Below, in pieces: positions 1 to 12,882 of a DNA stretch of 64,000 nt. Made by a program: the position numbers and the translations under genes. The DNA is from Hygrophila difformis (taxonomy: Eukaryota; Streptophyta; Magnoliopsida; Lamiales; Acanthaceae). How positions within the stretch are numbered: position 1 is the stretch's first letter; every line of letters begins with the position of its first letter. The stretch is from NCBI GenBank assembly GCA_030278955.1, contig JAOANR010000008.1, positions 40,655,301-40,719,300 on the forward strand, written 5' to 3'. The notes beneath the pieces were generated by a model, which was given only the letters and a program-made list of their open reading frames with translations, did not search any database and was not told the origin of the DNA.

Positions 1-3000
1 GCACCGTTTTACCGACAGGCCACTCGACGGGCACCGTTTTACCGACAGGCCACCCGACGGGCACCGTTTTACCGACAGGCCACCGACGGGCACCGTTTTA
101 CCGACAGGCCACCCAACGGGCATTACTGACAGGCCACCCGACCGGCACCGTTTTACCGAAATACCCCCGATGGGCACCGTTTTACCGACAGGCCACCCGA
201 CGGGCACAGTATTACCGAAACACACCCGTTGGGCACCGTTTTACCGACAGGCCACCCGACGGGCACCGTTTTACCGACAGGCCACCCGACGAGCACCGTT
301 TTACCGACAGGCCACCGACGGGCACCGTTTTACTGACATGCCATCCGACTGGCACTGTTTTACCGAAATGCGCCCGACGGGCACCGTTTTACCGACAGGC
401 CACCCGATGGGCACCGTTTTACAGACAGGCCACCCGACGGGCACCGTTTTACAGAAATGCCCCCGACTGGCACCGTTTTAGCGACAGGCTACCCGACGGG
501 CACCGTTTTACAGACAGGCCACCCGACGGGCACCGTGTTACCGAAATACCCCCGACGGGCACCGTTTTAGCGATAGGCCACCCGACGGGCACCGTTTTAC
601 TGACAGGCCACCCGACTGGCACTGTTTTACCGTCAGGCCACTCGACGGGCACTGTTTTACTGACAGGCCACCCGACGGGCACCGTTTTACGACAGGCCAC
701 CCGTTGGGCACCGTTTTACCGAAATGCCCCCGACGAGCACCGTTTTACCGACAGGCCACCCAACGGGCACCGTTTTACCGAAATACCCCCGACGGGCACC
801 GTTTTACCAACAGGCCATCCGACGGGCACAGTTTTACCGAAATACCCCCGACGGGCACCGTTTTACCGACAGGCTACCCGACGGGCACCGTTTTACTGGC
901 AGGCCACCCGACGAGCACCGTTTTACCGACATGCCATCGACGGGCACCGTTTTACTGACAGGCCACCCGACTAGCACTGTTTTTTCGAAATGCGCACGAC
1001 TCGCACCGTTTTACCGACAGGCCACTCGACGGGCACCGTTTTACTGACAGGCCACCCAACGGGCACCGTTTTACTGACAGGCCACCCGACCGGTACCGTT
1101 TTACCGAAATACCCCCGATGGGCACCGTTTTACCGACAGGCCACCCGACGGGCACCGTTTTACCGACAGGCCACCCGACGGGCACAGTATTACCGAAATA
1201 CACCCGACGGGCACCGTTTTACCGACAGGTCACCCGATGGGCACCATTTTACTGACAGGCCACCCGACGAGCACCGTTTTACCGACAGGTCACCGACGGG
1301 CACCATTTTACCGAAATGACCCCGATGGGCACCGTTTTACCGAAATGACCCCGATGGGCACCGTTTTACCGGCATGCCACCCAACATGCACCGTTTTACT
1401 GACAGGCCACCCGACCGGCACCGTTTTATCGAAATACCCCTGATGGGCACCGTTTTACCGACAGGCCACCCGACGAGCACAGTATTACCGAAATACACCC
1501 GACGGGCACCGTTTTACCGACAGGCCACCCGACGGGCACTGTTTTACCGACAGGCCACCCGACGGGCACCGTTTTACCGACAGGCCACCGACGGGCACCG
1601 TGTTACCGACAGGCCACCGACGGGCACCGTTTTACCGACAGGCCACCCAACGGGCACCGTTTTACTGACAGGCCACCCGACCGGCACCGTTTTACCGAAA
1701 TACCCCCGATGGGCATCGTTTTACCGACAGGCCACCCGACGGGCACAGTATTACCGAAATACACCCGACGGGCACCGTTTTACCGACAGGCCACCCGACG
1801 GGCACCGTTTTACTGACAGGCCACCTGACGAGCACCGTTTTACCGACAGGCCACCGACGGGCACCGTTTTACTGACATGCCACCCGACTGGCACTGTTTT
1901 ACCGAAATGCGCCCGACGGGCACCGTTTTACCGACAGGCCACTCGACGGGCACTGTTTTACTGACAGGCCACCCGACGGGCACCGTTTTACCGACAGGCC
2001 ACCCGATGGGCACCGTTTTACAGACAGGCCACCCGACGGGCACCGTTTTACCGAAATGCCCCCGACTGGCACCGTTTTAGCGACAGGCTACCCGACGGGC
2101 ACCGTTTTACAGACAGGCCACCCGACGGGCACCGTTTTACCGAAATACCCCCGACGGGCACCGTTTTAGCGATAGGCCACCCGACGGGCACCGTTTTACT
2201 GACAGGCCACCCGACTGGCACTGTTTTACCGTCAGGCCACTCGACGGGCACTGTTTTACTGACAGGCCACCCGACGGGCACCGTTTTACGACAGGCCACC
2301 CGTTGGGCACCGTTTTACCGAAATGCCCCCGACGAGCACCGTTTTACCGACATGCCACCCAACGGGCACCGTTTTACCGAAATGCCCCCGACGAGCACCG
2401 TTTTACCGACAGGCCACCCAACGGGCACCGTTTTACTGACAGGCCACCCGACGGGCACCGTTTTACCGAAATACCCCCGATGGGCACCGTTTTACCGACA
2501 GGCCACCCGACGAGCACTGTTTTACCGAAATACCCCCGACGGGCACAGTTTTACCGACAGGCCACCCGATGGGCACCGTTTTACAGACATTCCACCTGAC
2601 GGGCACCGTTTTACCGAAATGCAAGCGACGGGCACCGTTTTACCGACAGGCTACCCGACGGGCACCTTTTACTGACAGCCCACCCGACGGGGTCCGTTTT
2701 ACCGAAATACCCCCGACGGGCACCGTTTTACCGACGGGCACCCTTTTACCGAAATACCCCCGACGGGCACCGTTTTACCGACAGGCCACCCGACGGGTAC
2801 CGTTTTACCGACAGGCCACCCGATGGGCACCGTTTTATCGAAATACCCCCGACGGGCACCGTTTTACTGACAGGCCACCCGACGGGCACCGTTTTACCGA
2901 CAGGCCACCGACGGGCACCGTCTTACTGACAGGCCACCCGAACGGCAACATTTTACAGAAATGCCCCTGACGGGCACCGTTTTACCTACAGGCCACCCGA

Positions 3001-6000
3001 CGGGCACCATTTTACTAACAGGCCACCCGACAGGCACTGTTTTTCCGAAATGCATACGACGGGCACCGTTTTACCGACAGGCCATTCGACGGGCAACGTT
3101 TTACTGACAGGCCACCCGACGGGCACCGTTTTACCGAAATACCCCCGACGGGCACGTTTTATCGACAGGCCATCCGACGGGCACAGTTTTACCGAAATAC
3201 CCCGACGGGCACCGTTTTACCGACCGGCTACCCGACGGGCACCGTTTTACTGGCAGGCCACCCGACGAGCACCGTTTTACCGACAGGCCACCGACGGGCA
3301 ATGTTTTACTGACAGGCCACCCGACTAGCACTGTTTTTCCGAAATGCGCATGACTCGCACCGTTTTACCGACAGGCCACTCGACGGGCACCGTTTTACCG
3401 ACAGGCCACCCAACGGGCACCGTTTTACTGACAGGCCACCCGACCGGTACCGTTTTACCGAAATACCCCCGATGGGCACCGTTTTACCGACAGGCCACCC
3501 GACGGGCACGGTATTACCGAAATAAACCCGACGGGCACCGTTTTACCGACAGGCCACCCGACGGGCACAGTTTTACGTACACGCCACCGACGGGCACCGT
3601 TTTGCTGACAGACCACCCGACGGTCACCGTGTTACCGACAGACCACCGACGGACACCGTTTTACTGACAGGCCACCCAAGGGGCACCGTTTAACCGAAAT
3701 GCCCCCGACGAGCACTGTTTTACCGACAGGCCACCCAACGGGCACACTTTTACTGACAGGCCACCCGACGGGCACCGTTTTATCGAAATACCCCCGACGG
3801 GCACCGTTTTACCAAAGGCCACTCGACGGGCACTGTTTTACTGACAGGCCACCCGACGGGCACCGTTTTACCGACAGGCCACCCGATGGGCACCGTTTTA
3901 CCGAAATGCCCCCGACGAGCACCGTTTTACCGACAGGCCACCCAACGGGCACCGTTTTACTGACAGGCCACCCGACGGGCACCGTTTTACCGAAATACCC
4001 CCGACGGGCACCGTTTTACAAACAGGCCATCCGACGGGCACAGTTTTACCGAAATACCCCCGACGGGCACCGTTTTACCGACAGGCTACCCGACGGGCAC
4101 CGTTTTACTGGCAGGCCACCCGACGAGCACCGTTTTACCGACATGCCATCGACGGGCACCGTTTTACTGACAGGCCACCCGACTAGCAATGTTTTTCCGA
4201 AATGCGCACGACTCGCACTGTTTTACCGACAGGCCACCCGACGGGCACCGTTTTACCGACAGGCCACCCAACGGGCACCGTTTTACTGACAGGCCACCCG
4301 ACCGGTACCGTTTTACCGAAATACCCCCGATGGGCACCGTTTTACCGACAGGCCACCCGACGGGCACAGTATTACCGAAATACACCCGACGGGCACCGTT
4401 TTACCGACAGGTGACCCGACGGGCACCATTTTACTGACAGGCCACCCGACGAGCACCGTTTTACCGACAGGCCACCGACGGGCACCATTTTACCGAAATG
4501 ACCACGATGGGCACCGTTTTACCGAAATGACCCCGATGGGCACCGTTTTACCGACATGCCACCCAACAGGCATCGTTTTACTGACAGGCCACCCGACCGG
4601 CACCGTTTTATCGAAATACCCCTGATGGGCACCGTTTTACCGACAGGCCACCCGACGGGCACCGTTTTACCGAAATACCCCCGACGGGCACCGTTTTACC
4701 GACAGGCCATCCGACGGGCACAGTTTTACCGAAATACCCCCGACGGGCACCGTTTTATCGACAGGCTACCCGACGGGCACCGTTTTACTGGCAGGCCACC
4801 CGACGAGCACCGTTTTACCGACAGGCCACCGACGGGCACCGTTTTACTGACAGGCCACCCGACTAGCGCTGTTTTTCCGAAATGCGCATGACTCGCACCG
4901 TTTTACCGACAGGCCACTCGACGGGCAACGTTTTACCGACAGGCCACCCAACGGGCACCGTTTTACTGACTGGCCACCCGACCGGTACCGTTTTACCGAA
5001 ATACCCCCGATGGGCACCGTTTACCGACAGGCCACCCGACGGGCACGGTATTACCGAAATAAACCCGACGGGCACTGTTTCACCGACAGGCCACCCGACG
5101 GGCACGGTATTACCGAAATAAACCCGGCGGGCACCGTTTTACCGACAGGCCACCCGACGGGCACAGTTTTACGTACACGCCACCGACGGGCACCGTTTTG
5201 CTGACAGACCACCCGACGGTCACCGTTTTACCGACAGACCACCGACGGGCACCGTTTTACTGACATGCCACCCAAGGGGCACCGTTTTACCGAAATGCCC
5301 CCGACGAGCACTGTTTTACCGACAGGCCACCCAACGGGCACACTTTTACTGACAGGCCACCCGACGGGCACCGTTTTATCGAAATACCCCCGACGGGCAC
5401 CGTTTTACCACAGGCCACTCGACGGGCACTGTTTTACTGATAGGCCACCCGACGGGCACCGTTTTACCGACAGGCCACCCGATGGGCACCGTTTTACCGA
5501 AATGCCCCCGACGAGCACCGTTTTACCGACAGGCCACCGAACGGGCACCGTTTTACTGACAGGCCACCCGACGGGCACCGTTTTACCGAAATACCCCCGA
5601 CGGGCACCGTTTTACCAACAGGCCATCCGACGGGCACAGTTTTACCGAAATACCCCCGACGGGCACCGTTTTACCGACAGGCTACCCGACGGGCACAGTT
5701 TTACCGAAATACCCCCGACGGGCACCGTTTTACCGACAGGCTACCCGACGGGCACCGTTTTACTGACAGGCCACCCGACGAGCACCGTATTACCGACATG
5801 CCATCGACGGGCACCGTTTTACTGACAGGCCACCCGACTAGCGCTGTTTTTCCGAAATGCGCATGACTCGCACCGTTTTACCGACAGGCCACTCGACGGG
5901 CAACGTTTTACCGACAGGCCACCCAACGGGCACCGTTTTACTGACTGGCCACCCGACCGGTACCGTTTTACCGAAATACCCCCGATGGGCACCGTTTTAC

Positions 6001-9000
6001 CGACAGGCCACCCGACGGGCACGGTATTACCGAAATAAACCCGACGGGCACTGTTTTACCGACAGGCCACCCGACGGGCACGGTATTACCGAAATAAACC
6101 CGACGGTCACCGTTTTACCGACAGACCACCGACGGGCACCGTTTTACTGACAGGCCACCCAAGGGGCACCGTTTTACCGAAATGCCCCCGACGAGCACTG
6201 TTTTACCGACAGGCCACCCAACGGGCACACTTTTACTGACAGGCCACCCGACGGGCACCGTTTTATCGAAATACCCCCGACGGGCACCGTTTTACCACAG
6301 GCCACTCGACGGGCACTGTTTTACTGACAGGCCACCCGACGGGCACCGTTTTACCGACAGGCCACCCGATGGGCACCGTTTTACCGAAATGCCCCCGACG
6401 AGCACCGTTTTATCGACAGGCCACCGAACGGGCACCGTTTTACTGACAGGCCACCCGACGGGCACCGTTTTACCGAAATACCCCCGACGGGCACCGTTTT
6501 ACCAACAGGCCATCCGACGGGCACAGTTTTACCGAAATACCCCCGACGGGCACCGTTTTACCGACAGGCTACCCGACGGGCACCGTTTTACTGGCAGGCC
6601 ACCCGACGAGCACCGTTTTACCGACATGCCATCGACGGGCACCGTTTTACTGACAGGCCACCCGACTAGCGCTGTTTTTCCGAAATGCGCATGACTCGCA
6701 CCGTTTTACCGACAGGCCACTCGACGGGCAACGTTTTACCGACAGGCCACCCAACGGGCACCGTTTTACTGACTGGCCACCCGACCGGTACCGTTTTACC
6801 GAAATACCCCCGATGGGCACCGTTTTACCGACAGGCCACCCGACGGGCACAGTATTACCGAAATAAACCCGACGGGCACTGTTTTACCGACAGGCCACCC
6901 GACGGGCACGGTATTACCGAAATAAACCCGACGGGCACCGTTTTACCGACAGACCACCCGACGGGCACAGTTTTACGTACACGCCACCGACGGGCACCGT
7001 TTTGCTGACAGACCACCCGACGGTCACCGTTTTACCGACAGACCACCGACGGGCACCGTTTTACTGACAGGCCACCCAAGGGGCACCGTTTTACCGAAAT
7101 GCCCCCGACGAGCACTGTTTTACCGACAGGCCACCCAACGGGCACACTTTTACTGACAGGCCACCCGACGGGCACCGTTTTATCGAAATACCCCCGACGG
7201 GCACCGTTTTACCACAGGCCACTCGACGGGCACTGTTTTACTGACAGGCCACCCGACGGGCACCGTTTTACTCACAGGCCACCCGATGGGCACCGTTTTA
7301 CCGAAATGCCCCCGACGAGCACCGTTTTACCGACAGGCCACCGAACGGGCACCGTTTTACTGACAGGACACCCGACGGGCACCGTTTTACCGAAATACCC
7401 CCGACGGGCACCGTTTTACCAATAGGCCATCCGACGGGCACAGTTTTACCGAAATACCCCCGACGGGCACCGTTTTACCGACAGGCTACCCGACGGGCAC
7501 CGTTTTACTGGCAGGCCACCCGACGAGCACCGTTTTACCGACATGCCATCGACGGGCACCGTTTTACTGACAGGCCACCCGACTAGCACTGTTTTTCCGA
7601 AATGCGCACGACTCGCACCGTTTTACCGACAGGCCACTCGACGGGCACCATTTTACCGACAGGCCACCCAACGGGCACCGTGTTACTGACAGGCCACCCG
7701 ACCGGTACCGTTTTACCGAAATACCCCCGATGGGCACCGTTTTACCGACAGGCCACCCGACGGGCACAGTATTACCGAAATACACCCGACGGGCACCGTT
7801 TTACCGACAGGTCACCCGACGGGCACCATTTTACTGACAGGCCACCCGACGAGCACCGTTTTACCGACAGGCCACCGACGGGCACCATTTTACCGAAATG
7901 ACCCCGATGGGCACCGTTTTACCGAAATGACCCCGATGGGCACCGTTTTACCGACATGCCACCCAATAGGCATCGTTTTACTGACAGGACACCCGAACGG
8001 CACCGTTTTATCGAAATACCCCTGATGGGCACCGTTTTACCGACAGGCCACCCGACGAGCACAGTATTACCGAAATACACCCGACGGGCACCGTTTTACT
8101 GACATGCCACCCAAGGGGCACCGTTTTACCGAAATGCCCCCGACGAGCACTGTTTTACCGACAGGCCACCCAACGGGCACACTTTTACTGACAGGCCACC
8201 CGACGGGCACCGTTTTATCGAAATACCCCCGACGGGCACCGTTTTACCACAGGCCACTCGACGGGCACTGTTTTACTGATAGGCCACCCGACGGGCACCG
8301 TTTTACCGACAGGCCACCCGATGGGCACCGTTTTACCGAAATGCCCCCGACGAGCACCGTTTTACCGACAGGCCACCGAACGGGCACCGTTTTACTGACA
8401 GGCCACCCGACGGGCACCGTTTTACCGAAATACCCCCGACGGGCACCGTTTTACCGACAGGCCACCCGACGGGCACAGTTTTACCGAAATACCCCCGACG
8501 GGCACCGTTTTACCGACAGGCAACCCGACGGGCACAGTTTTACCGAAATACCCCCGACGGGCACCGTTTTACTGACAGGCTACCCGACGGGCACCGTTTT
8601 ACTGACAGGCCACCCGACGAGCACCGTATTACCGACATGCCATCGACGGGCACCGTTTTACTGACAGGCCACCCGACTAGCGCTGTTTTTCCGAAATGCG
8701 CATGACTCGCACCGTTTTACCGACAGGCCACTCGACGGGCAACGTTTTACCGACAGGCCACCCAACGGGCACCGTTTTACTGACTGGCCACCCGACCGGT
8801 ACCGTTTTACCGAAATACCCCCGATGGGCACCGTTTTACCGACAGGCCACCCGACGGGCACGGTATTACCGAAATAAACCCGACGGGCACTGTTTTACCG
8901 ACAGGCCACCCGACGGGCACGGTATTACCGAAATAAACCCGACGGTCACCGTTTTACCGACAGACCACCGACGGGCACCGTTTTACTGACAGGCCACCCA

Positions 9001-9991
9001 ATGGGCACCGTTTTACCGAAATGCCCCCGACGAGCACTGTTTTACCGACAGGCCACCCAACGGGCACACTTTTACTGACAGGCCACCCGACGGGCACCGT
9101 TTTATCGAAATACCCCCGACGGGCACCGTTTTACCGACAGGCCACTCGACGGGCACTGTTTTACTGACAGGCCACCCGACGGGCACCGTTTTACCGACAG
9201 GCCACCCGATGGGCACCGTTTTACCGAAATGCCCCCGACGAGCACCGTTTTACCGACAGGCCACCCAACGGGCACCGTTTTACTGACAGGCCACCCGACG
9301 GGCACCGTTTTACCGAAATACCCCCGACGGGCACCGTTTTACCGACAGGCCATCCGACGGGCACAGTTTTACCGAAATACCCCCGACGGGCACCGTTTTA
9401 CCGACAGGCTACCCGACGGGCACCGTTTTACTGGCAGGCCACCCGACGAGCACCGTTTTACCGACAGGCCACCGACGGGCACCGTTTTACTGACAGGCCA
9501 CCCGACTAGCGCTGTTTTTCCGAAATGCGCATGACTCGCACCGTTTTACCGACAGGCCACTCGACGGGCAACGTTTTACCGACAGGCCACCCAACGGGCA
9601 CCGTTTTACTGACTGGCCACCCGACCGGTACCGTTTTACCGAAATACCCCCGATGGGCACCGTTTTACCGACAGGCCATCCGACGGGCACAGTTTTACTG
9701 AAATACCCCCGACGGGCACCGTTTTACCGACAGGCTACCCGACGGGCACCGTTTTACTGGCAGGCCACCCGACGAGCACCGTTTTACCGACAGGCCACCG
9801 ACGGGCACCGTTTTACTGACAGGCCACCCGACTGGCACTGTTTTTCCGAAATGCACACGACGGGCACCGTTTTACCGACAGGCCACTCGACGGGCACTGT
9901 TTTACTGACAGGCCACCCGACGGGCACCGTTTTACCGACAGGCCACCCGATGGGCACCGTTTTACCGAAATGCCCCCGACGAGCACCGTTT
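1..9991. repeat. 29/30-bp minisatellite array, about 10 kb, open at the left edge
   Basis: Head-to-tail units share a 17-base front, GGGCACCGTTTTACCGA. The back half is either CAGGCCACCCGAC (30-bp unit) or AATACCCCCGAC / AATGCCCCCGAC (29-bp unit). That makes about 330 units, with scattered substitutions such as CTGACAGG, CAACAGG and CCACCGAC. Because 30 is a multiple of three, long stop-free frames appear on both strands (TGTVLPTGHP on plus, VGWPVGKTVP on minus). Each 29-bp unit shifts the frame, which explains the patchwork of open frames, so I do not call them genes. The right end falls inside an Athila-type reverse transcriptase; the left end lies outside the window. The unit is too short for a typical nucleosome-length centromeric satellite, and I do not recognise it. 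Confidence 0.97.
4861..9832. repeat. Higher-order blocks (0.83-1.1 kb) within the minisatellite
   Basis: A rare variant unit beginning GACTAG, followed by a unit ending in CGAAATGCGCATGACTCGC, recurs at 4861, 5836, 6664, 7581, 8675 and 9504, with earlier copies at 969, 3323 and 4181. Intervals are 975, 828, 917, 1094 and 829 bp. Between markers the same order of variant units returns, for example the CACAGTTTTACGTACACG unit at 3569, 5161 and 6968. The array therefore grew by repeated duplication of blocks of roughly 28-37 units rather than only by unit-by-unit slippage. In the left part a different block is duplicated 1599 bp apart (449-700 against 2048-2299). Confidence 0.85.
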
Positions 9992-10352
9992 CAATGCAAA
10001 CTCTCCATCCAGTGATTGGCCTCGTCGCAATTTCCTCTCCTTGCTCATTTTTTGTTACACACATCCCACCGCGCTTCGGAACGACCTGCACGGGACTGAC
10101 CCATTTGCTGTCAGAGATAGGATAGATTATACCAGCATCTAAGAGCTTGATAACCTCTTTTCTTACCACTTCCAGCATCGGTGGGTTCAATCTTCGTTGG
10201 GGTTGGCGTGAGATTTTAAAGTCCTCCTCCATCAAAATCCTGTGCATACAGACAGAAGGGCTTATTCATTTGATATCAGAAATGGTCCAACCGATTGCAT
10301 GCACATATTTTTAAGCACTCCCACCAGAGCGTTTTCTTGTTCTTGTGTCAGC
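9992..10352 (-). pseudogene. Athila-type reverse transcriptase, N-terminal fragment cut by the minisatellite
   Basis: Reading leftwards on the minus strand, this stretch encodes the linker and start of a Ty3/gypsy reverse transcriptase. Recognisable pieces are RQPQRRLNPPMLEVVRKEV, LLDAGIIYPISDS, WVSPVQVVPKRGG and TGWRVCI. The homology ends at 9992, immediately before the DYRKLN-type block expected next, and the frame runs on into minisatellite units. An in-frame stop near 10260 already separates it from the upstream protease region. The palm motif with the catalytic aspartates, RNase H and integrase are all missing. In an intact copy this domain would copy element RNA into cDNA in cytoplasmic particles. 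Assignment to Athila rests on this sequence plus the tRNA-Asp primer site. Confidence 0.85.
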
Positions 10353-11174
10353 TTAGTTGACAAAATTACCGGTAACTTTTTTATATTCAGTGAGAAACGC
10401 ATATTTGAGATGATCCGGTAAAATTTTTAGTTCAAGCTCTGGTGGGCATTCCACTGATGGGAGTAATTTGCGAGAATTAGACGGGGGAAAATTAGATTTA
10501 CCTTTCGAATCCTGCCTCGGTGCAGGATCCGCCTCCTCTGCTTCAAAGGCGCCTTGTCCATCCTCCTGATGGAAATGTGTGCCGTCAAACTCTTCTACGC
10601 TCCCCGAAGTGGGATCTGAAAAGTAGACGGCGTTGCAGCAGTCGTGCTCCGTGCCTGCAGGCTTCAGTACCTGCTTGTCATCACCATTCTCAGATATTAC
10701 ATGTCCAGAGTCAAATTCAAATCCAGAGTCATTGCTCTTTCCCTCTCCACACTCAGATCTAACTATTACAGAATTAGATGAACAAAACCCATCATCTGGG
10801 TATTTATGCAATTGTGCCATGTCGAACGTAACTTCCTCCTCATCGACCCGCAATGTTACTTTCCCAGCTTTCGCATCAATCAGTGCTCCGCCCGTTGCGA
10901 GGAATTGTCTCCCCAAGATCAATGGCATGTCCAGATCCTCCTCTATGTCCAGTATCACAAAATCTACTGGGAATAAGATATTCCCAGTCTTCACTATGAT
11001 GTCCTTGAGGATGCCCACGGGCTTTGTAATGGACCTGTCAGCCAACTGGAGCCTCATTCTGACAGGCTCGATCTTTCCCAACTTTAGGCGCTGCACCATT
11101 GCTAAAGGCATGACATTGATACTTGAACCCTGAATCTTCTTGCTTTTCGGGGAGCTTATGCTGGATGATAGCAC
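10353..11174 (-). pseudogene. Athila-type aspartic protease region and linker
   Basis: Open frame of 273 codons. Residues about 17-100 match the plant Athila/Tat protease fold: SINVMPLAMVQRL, LQLADRSITKPVGI, FPVDFVILDIEED and PLILGRQFLATGGALID. The active-site block that should precede SINVMPL (an aspartate then G-A/S) is lost: KKIQGSSINVMPL is preceded by unrelated residues, so a small deletion or frameshift has removed the catalytic aspartate. Residues about 125-250 are an acidic, low-complexity spacer between protease and RT. The frame ends at a stop at 10353, and the RT fragment follows to the left. An intact enzyme would cleave the Gag-Pol polyprotein; this one should be inactive. Confidence 0.8.
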
Positions 11175-11277
11175 TGCAAGTATTGTTAAGAACTACCAGT
11201 TCCTCCTTCTCAATTCTTCTTTTTCCTGAAACTAATTCTTTCAGAAATTTAGCGTATGCTGGCATTTCAGATATCAT
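11038..11277 (-). pseudogene. Athila gag-protease junction fragment
   Basis: Seventy-nine codons beginning MISEMPAYAKFLKELVSG, the characteristic block just before the protease in Athila/Tat elements (MPxYAKFLKE...). It continues with CSAIIQHKLPEK and then loses register, overlapping the protease frame in another phase. This marks a frameshift between gag and protease. It is a small diagnostic piece of element K, not a separate gene. Confidence 0.75.
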
Positions 11278-11809
11278 TCGATGAGAGGAATAGTTATTTG
11301 TACTGTTTGCAACCTTTTCAGAAATTTTTCAAATTTAAGATCCTGTTCTTTATTCTTAAGTCTGGCCGGGTATGGAACCCTTGGCATGAACTTTTTATTA
11401 TCAAAAGATTTTTGTGGTGCAAGGTCAGAAATTGTACCTTCACCTTTACCAGTTTTTTCATTGAGATCAGCTCCAACAGTCAGATCAGCTGTCTCAGTTC
11501 CTTTTTCTTTTCCTCCTTCCTCCTCAGTTCCCTGATTCTCCTCAACACTTTCTTTTCCAGGACCCCCTCCCCTGCAATTCCTTAATCTGTGGCCCTGCCA
11601 GAACCTTTCCTGATTTTAATGTGATAGCCTTGCATTGACTTCTTTTCCGAGTTACTCGATAAAGTCCTTTGATCTATTTTTTGAAGCTCCTTCGCCATCT
11701 GCGTCACCTGAGTCTCCATGTTTCTGATAGAAGCCTGCATCTGTGTGTTTATCTCTTTCTGACTAGAGATAAATTATGTCATTATATTCTCAAGTCTGGA
11801 TGGGGGCTT
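11278..11809 (-). pseudogene. Decayed gag-protease linker of element K
   Basis: The minus strand shows fragments of the usual linker, for example QMQASIRNMETQVTQMAKEL near 11700-11760, the coiled-coil-like stretch between the Gag zinc finger and protease in Athila elements. Several stops and frame changes follow. Plus-strand open frames here have no recognisable content. No other feature seen. Confidence 0.6.
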
Positions 11810-12346
11810 CTACGGAGGTGGATTCCACTGGTTCTGGGCTTGGTTTGGGTTAGGAACAAACTGAGTCTGGGGCTGTTGGAAATTTTGGAAGTTCTGATTT
11901 TGTGTTGGCCTGGGCAGAATCTGGGGTTGAAAATTTGGGTTGAAATGCTGAGGCCTTGGTTGGTTAAATTGCTGGGGTTGGGTTAATAGGTGTGAATTCA
12001 GAGCGTTGTTGTTGGAATAAGAAAGATTGGGGTGTCGGTTCTGAAATCCACCCGCATAATTACAGCTTTCGTTCATCACCTGTTGACAAGCATCAGTAGG
12101 ATGTGGGCCTTGGCAAAAGCCACAAATAGGTTCAGCATTTTGAACTTGAGTAGAACTTCCAGATTTTTGATTCGGGGCTAACACGGCCACCTGATCCTTC
12201 AGTTTATCCAATTCAGATTTTCCTGCTGTACCTACAGCACATAAACCACGAGGGGGAGGGGGATCAACATCATCAGTTAAAACAGATCTGTTCACAGTCA
12301 TCGTTTCAATTTTAGCCCAGGCCTGATCCATGGGCATGTGCAACAA
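11810..12346 (-). pseudogene. Athila Gag C-terminal part with zinc finger
   Basis: Open frame of 178 codons, overlapping the Gag core frame by about 50 bases in another phase, so a frameshift separates them. A single zinc-finger-like motif CGFCQGPHPTDAC (C-x2-C-x3-H-x4-C) lies near residue 75; this spacing is typical of Athila/Tat nucleocapsid regions. The rest is a long Asn/Gln/Pro/Phe-rich tail (repeated QNQNFQNFQQPQ-like stretches). In an intact element this part packages element RNA. Confidence 0.8.
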
Positions 12347-12882
12347 TGCTTTCCACCAGCGGCATCAGGCATGTATCTGCAGGATGGGGTCAAACCGCTG
12401 TAAAATTTCCTCAGTTGTTCCCAGTCATGGAAGCCATGCTGGGGACACTTCCTAAGTAGATTGAAGAATCGCTCCTTGGCGTCGTACAAGGACTCTTCCA
12501 GTTTCATTTTGAACTCCGCAATTTTAGATCGGCATTCGTCCACCTTGGATTCCGGAAAGTACTTCGCAAGGAAATTTCTGATCACCTCTTCCCATGTGGA
12601 TTTCTGATTGACTGGCAGTGATTTGTACCACATTCGTGCTCCACTAGACAAGGAAAATGGAAATAATCTCAAACGAATAGTGTTAGGAGATACATTATAG
12701 TTCTTAATGGTGTCACACAATTCCAGGAATGTTTGCAGATGGTCATGTGGGTCTTCATGATTCGCGCCTGCGATCTGATTGCTCTGAACAAGGTTGATGA
12801 GTGCCGGCTTTAATTCAAAGTTCCTGGCCATGATTGGTGCTCGCCCAGGAATGTTCAGATACGGCTCCAGATTGGGCTGCAT
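12298..12882 (-). pseudogene. Athila Gag core (capsid-like domain)
   Basis: Open frame of 194 codons with the conserved retrotransposon Gag fold seen across Athila/Tat: FELKPALINLVQSNQ, EDPHDHLQTFLELCDT, IRLRLFPFSLSSGARMWY, FLAKYFPESK, KERFFNLLRKCPQHG and the FYSGL block. In an intact element this protein assembles into cytoplasmic virus-like particles. The N-terminal Gag stretch continues in other frames up to 13441, showing at least two frame disruptions. Only the strand, domain order and match to Gag are certain; the family call is supported by the tRNA-Asp primer site upstream. Confidence 0.85.

Noticed and set aside
1374..4289. Long open frames in the minisatellite, for example 196 codons at 1374-1964 and 3699-4289
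   Set aside because: They are products of a 30-bp unit without stops, occur on both strands, and change frame at each 29-bp unit. No coding signature beyond the repeat.
1..9991. Possible CRISPR array
   Set aside because: Units are contiguous variants of one sequence with no unique spacers, and the surroundings are plant retrotransposons.
10520..11133. Plus-strand frames over the Athila protease
   Set aside because: Antisense to a recognised protease; no independent similarity.
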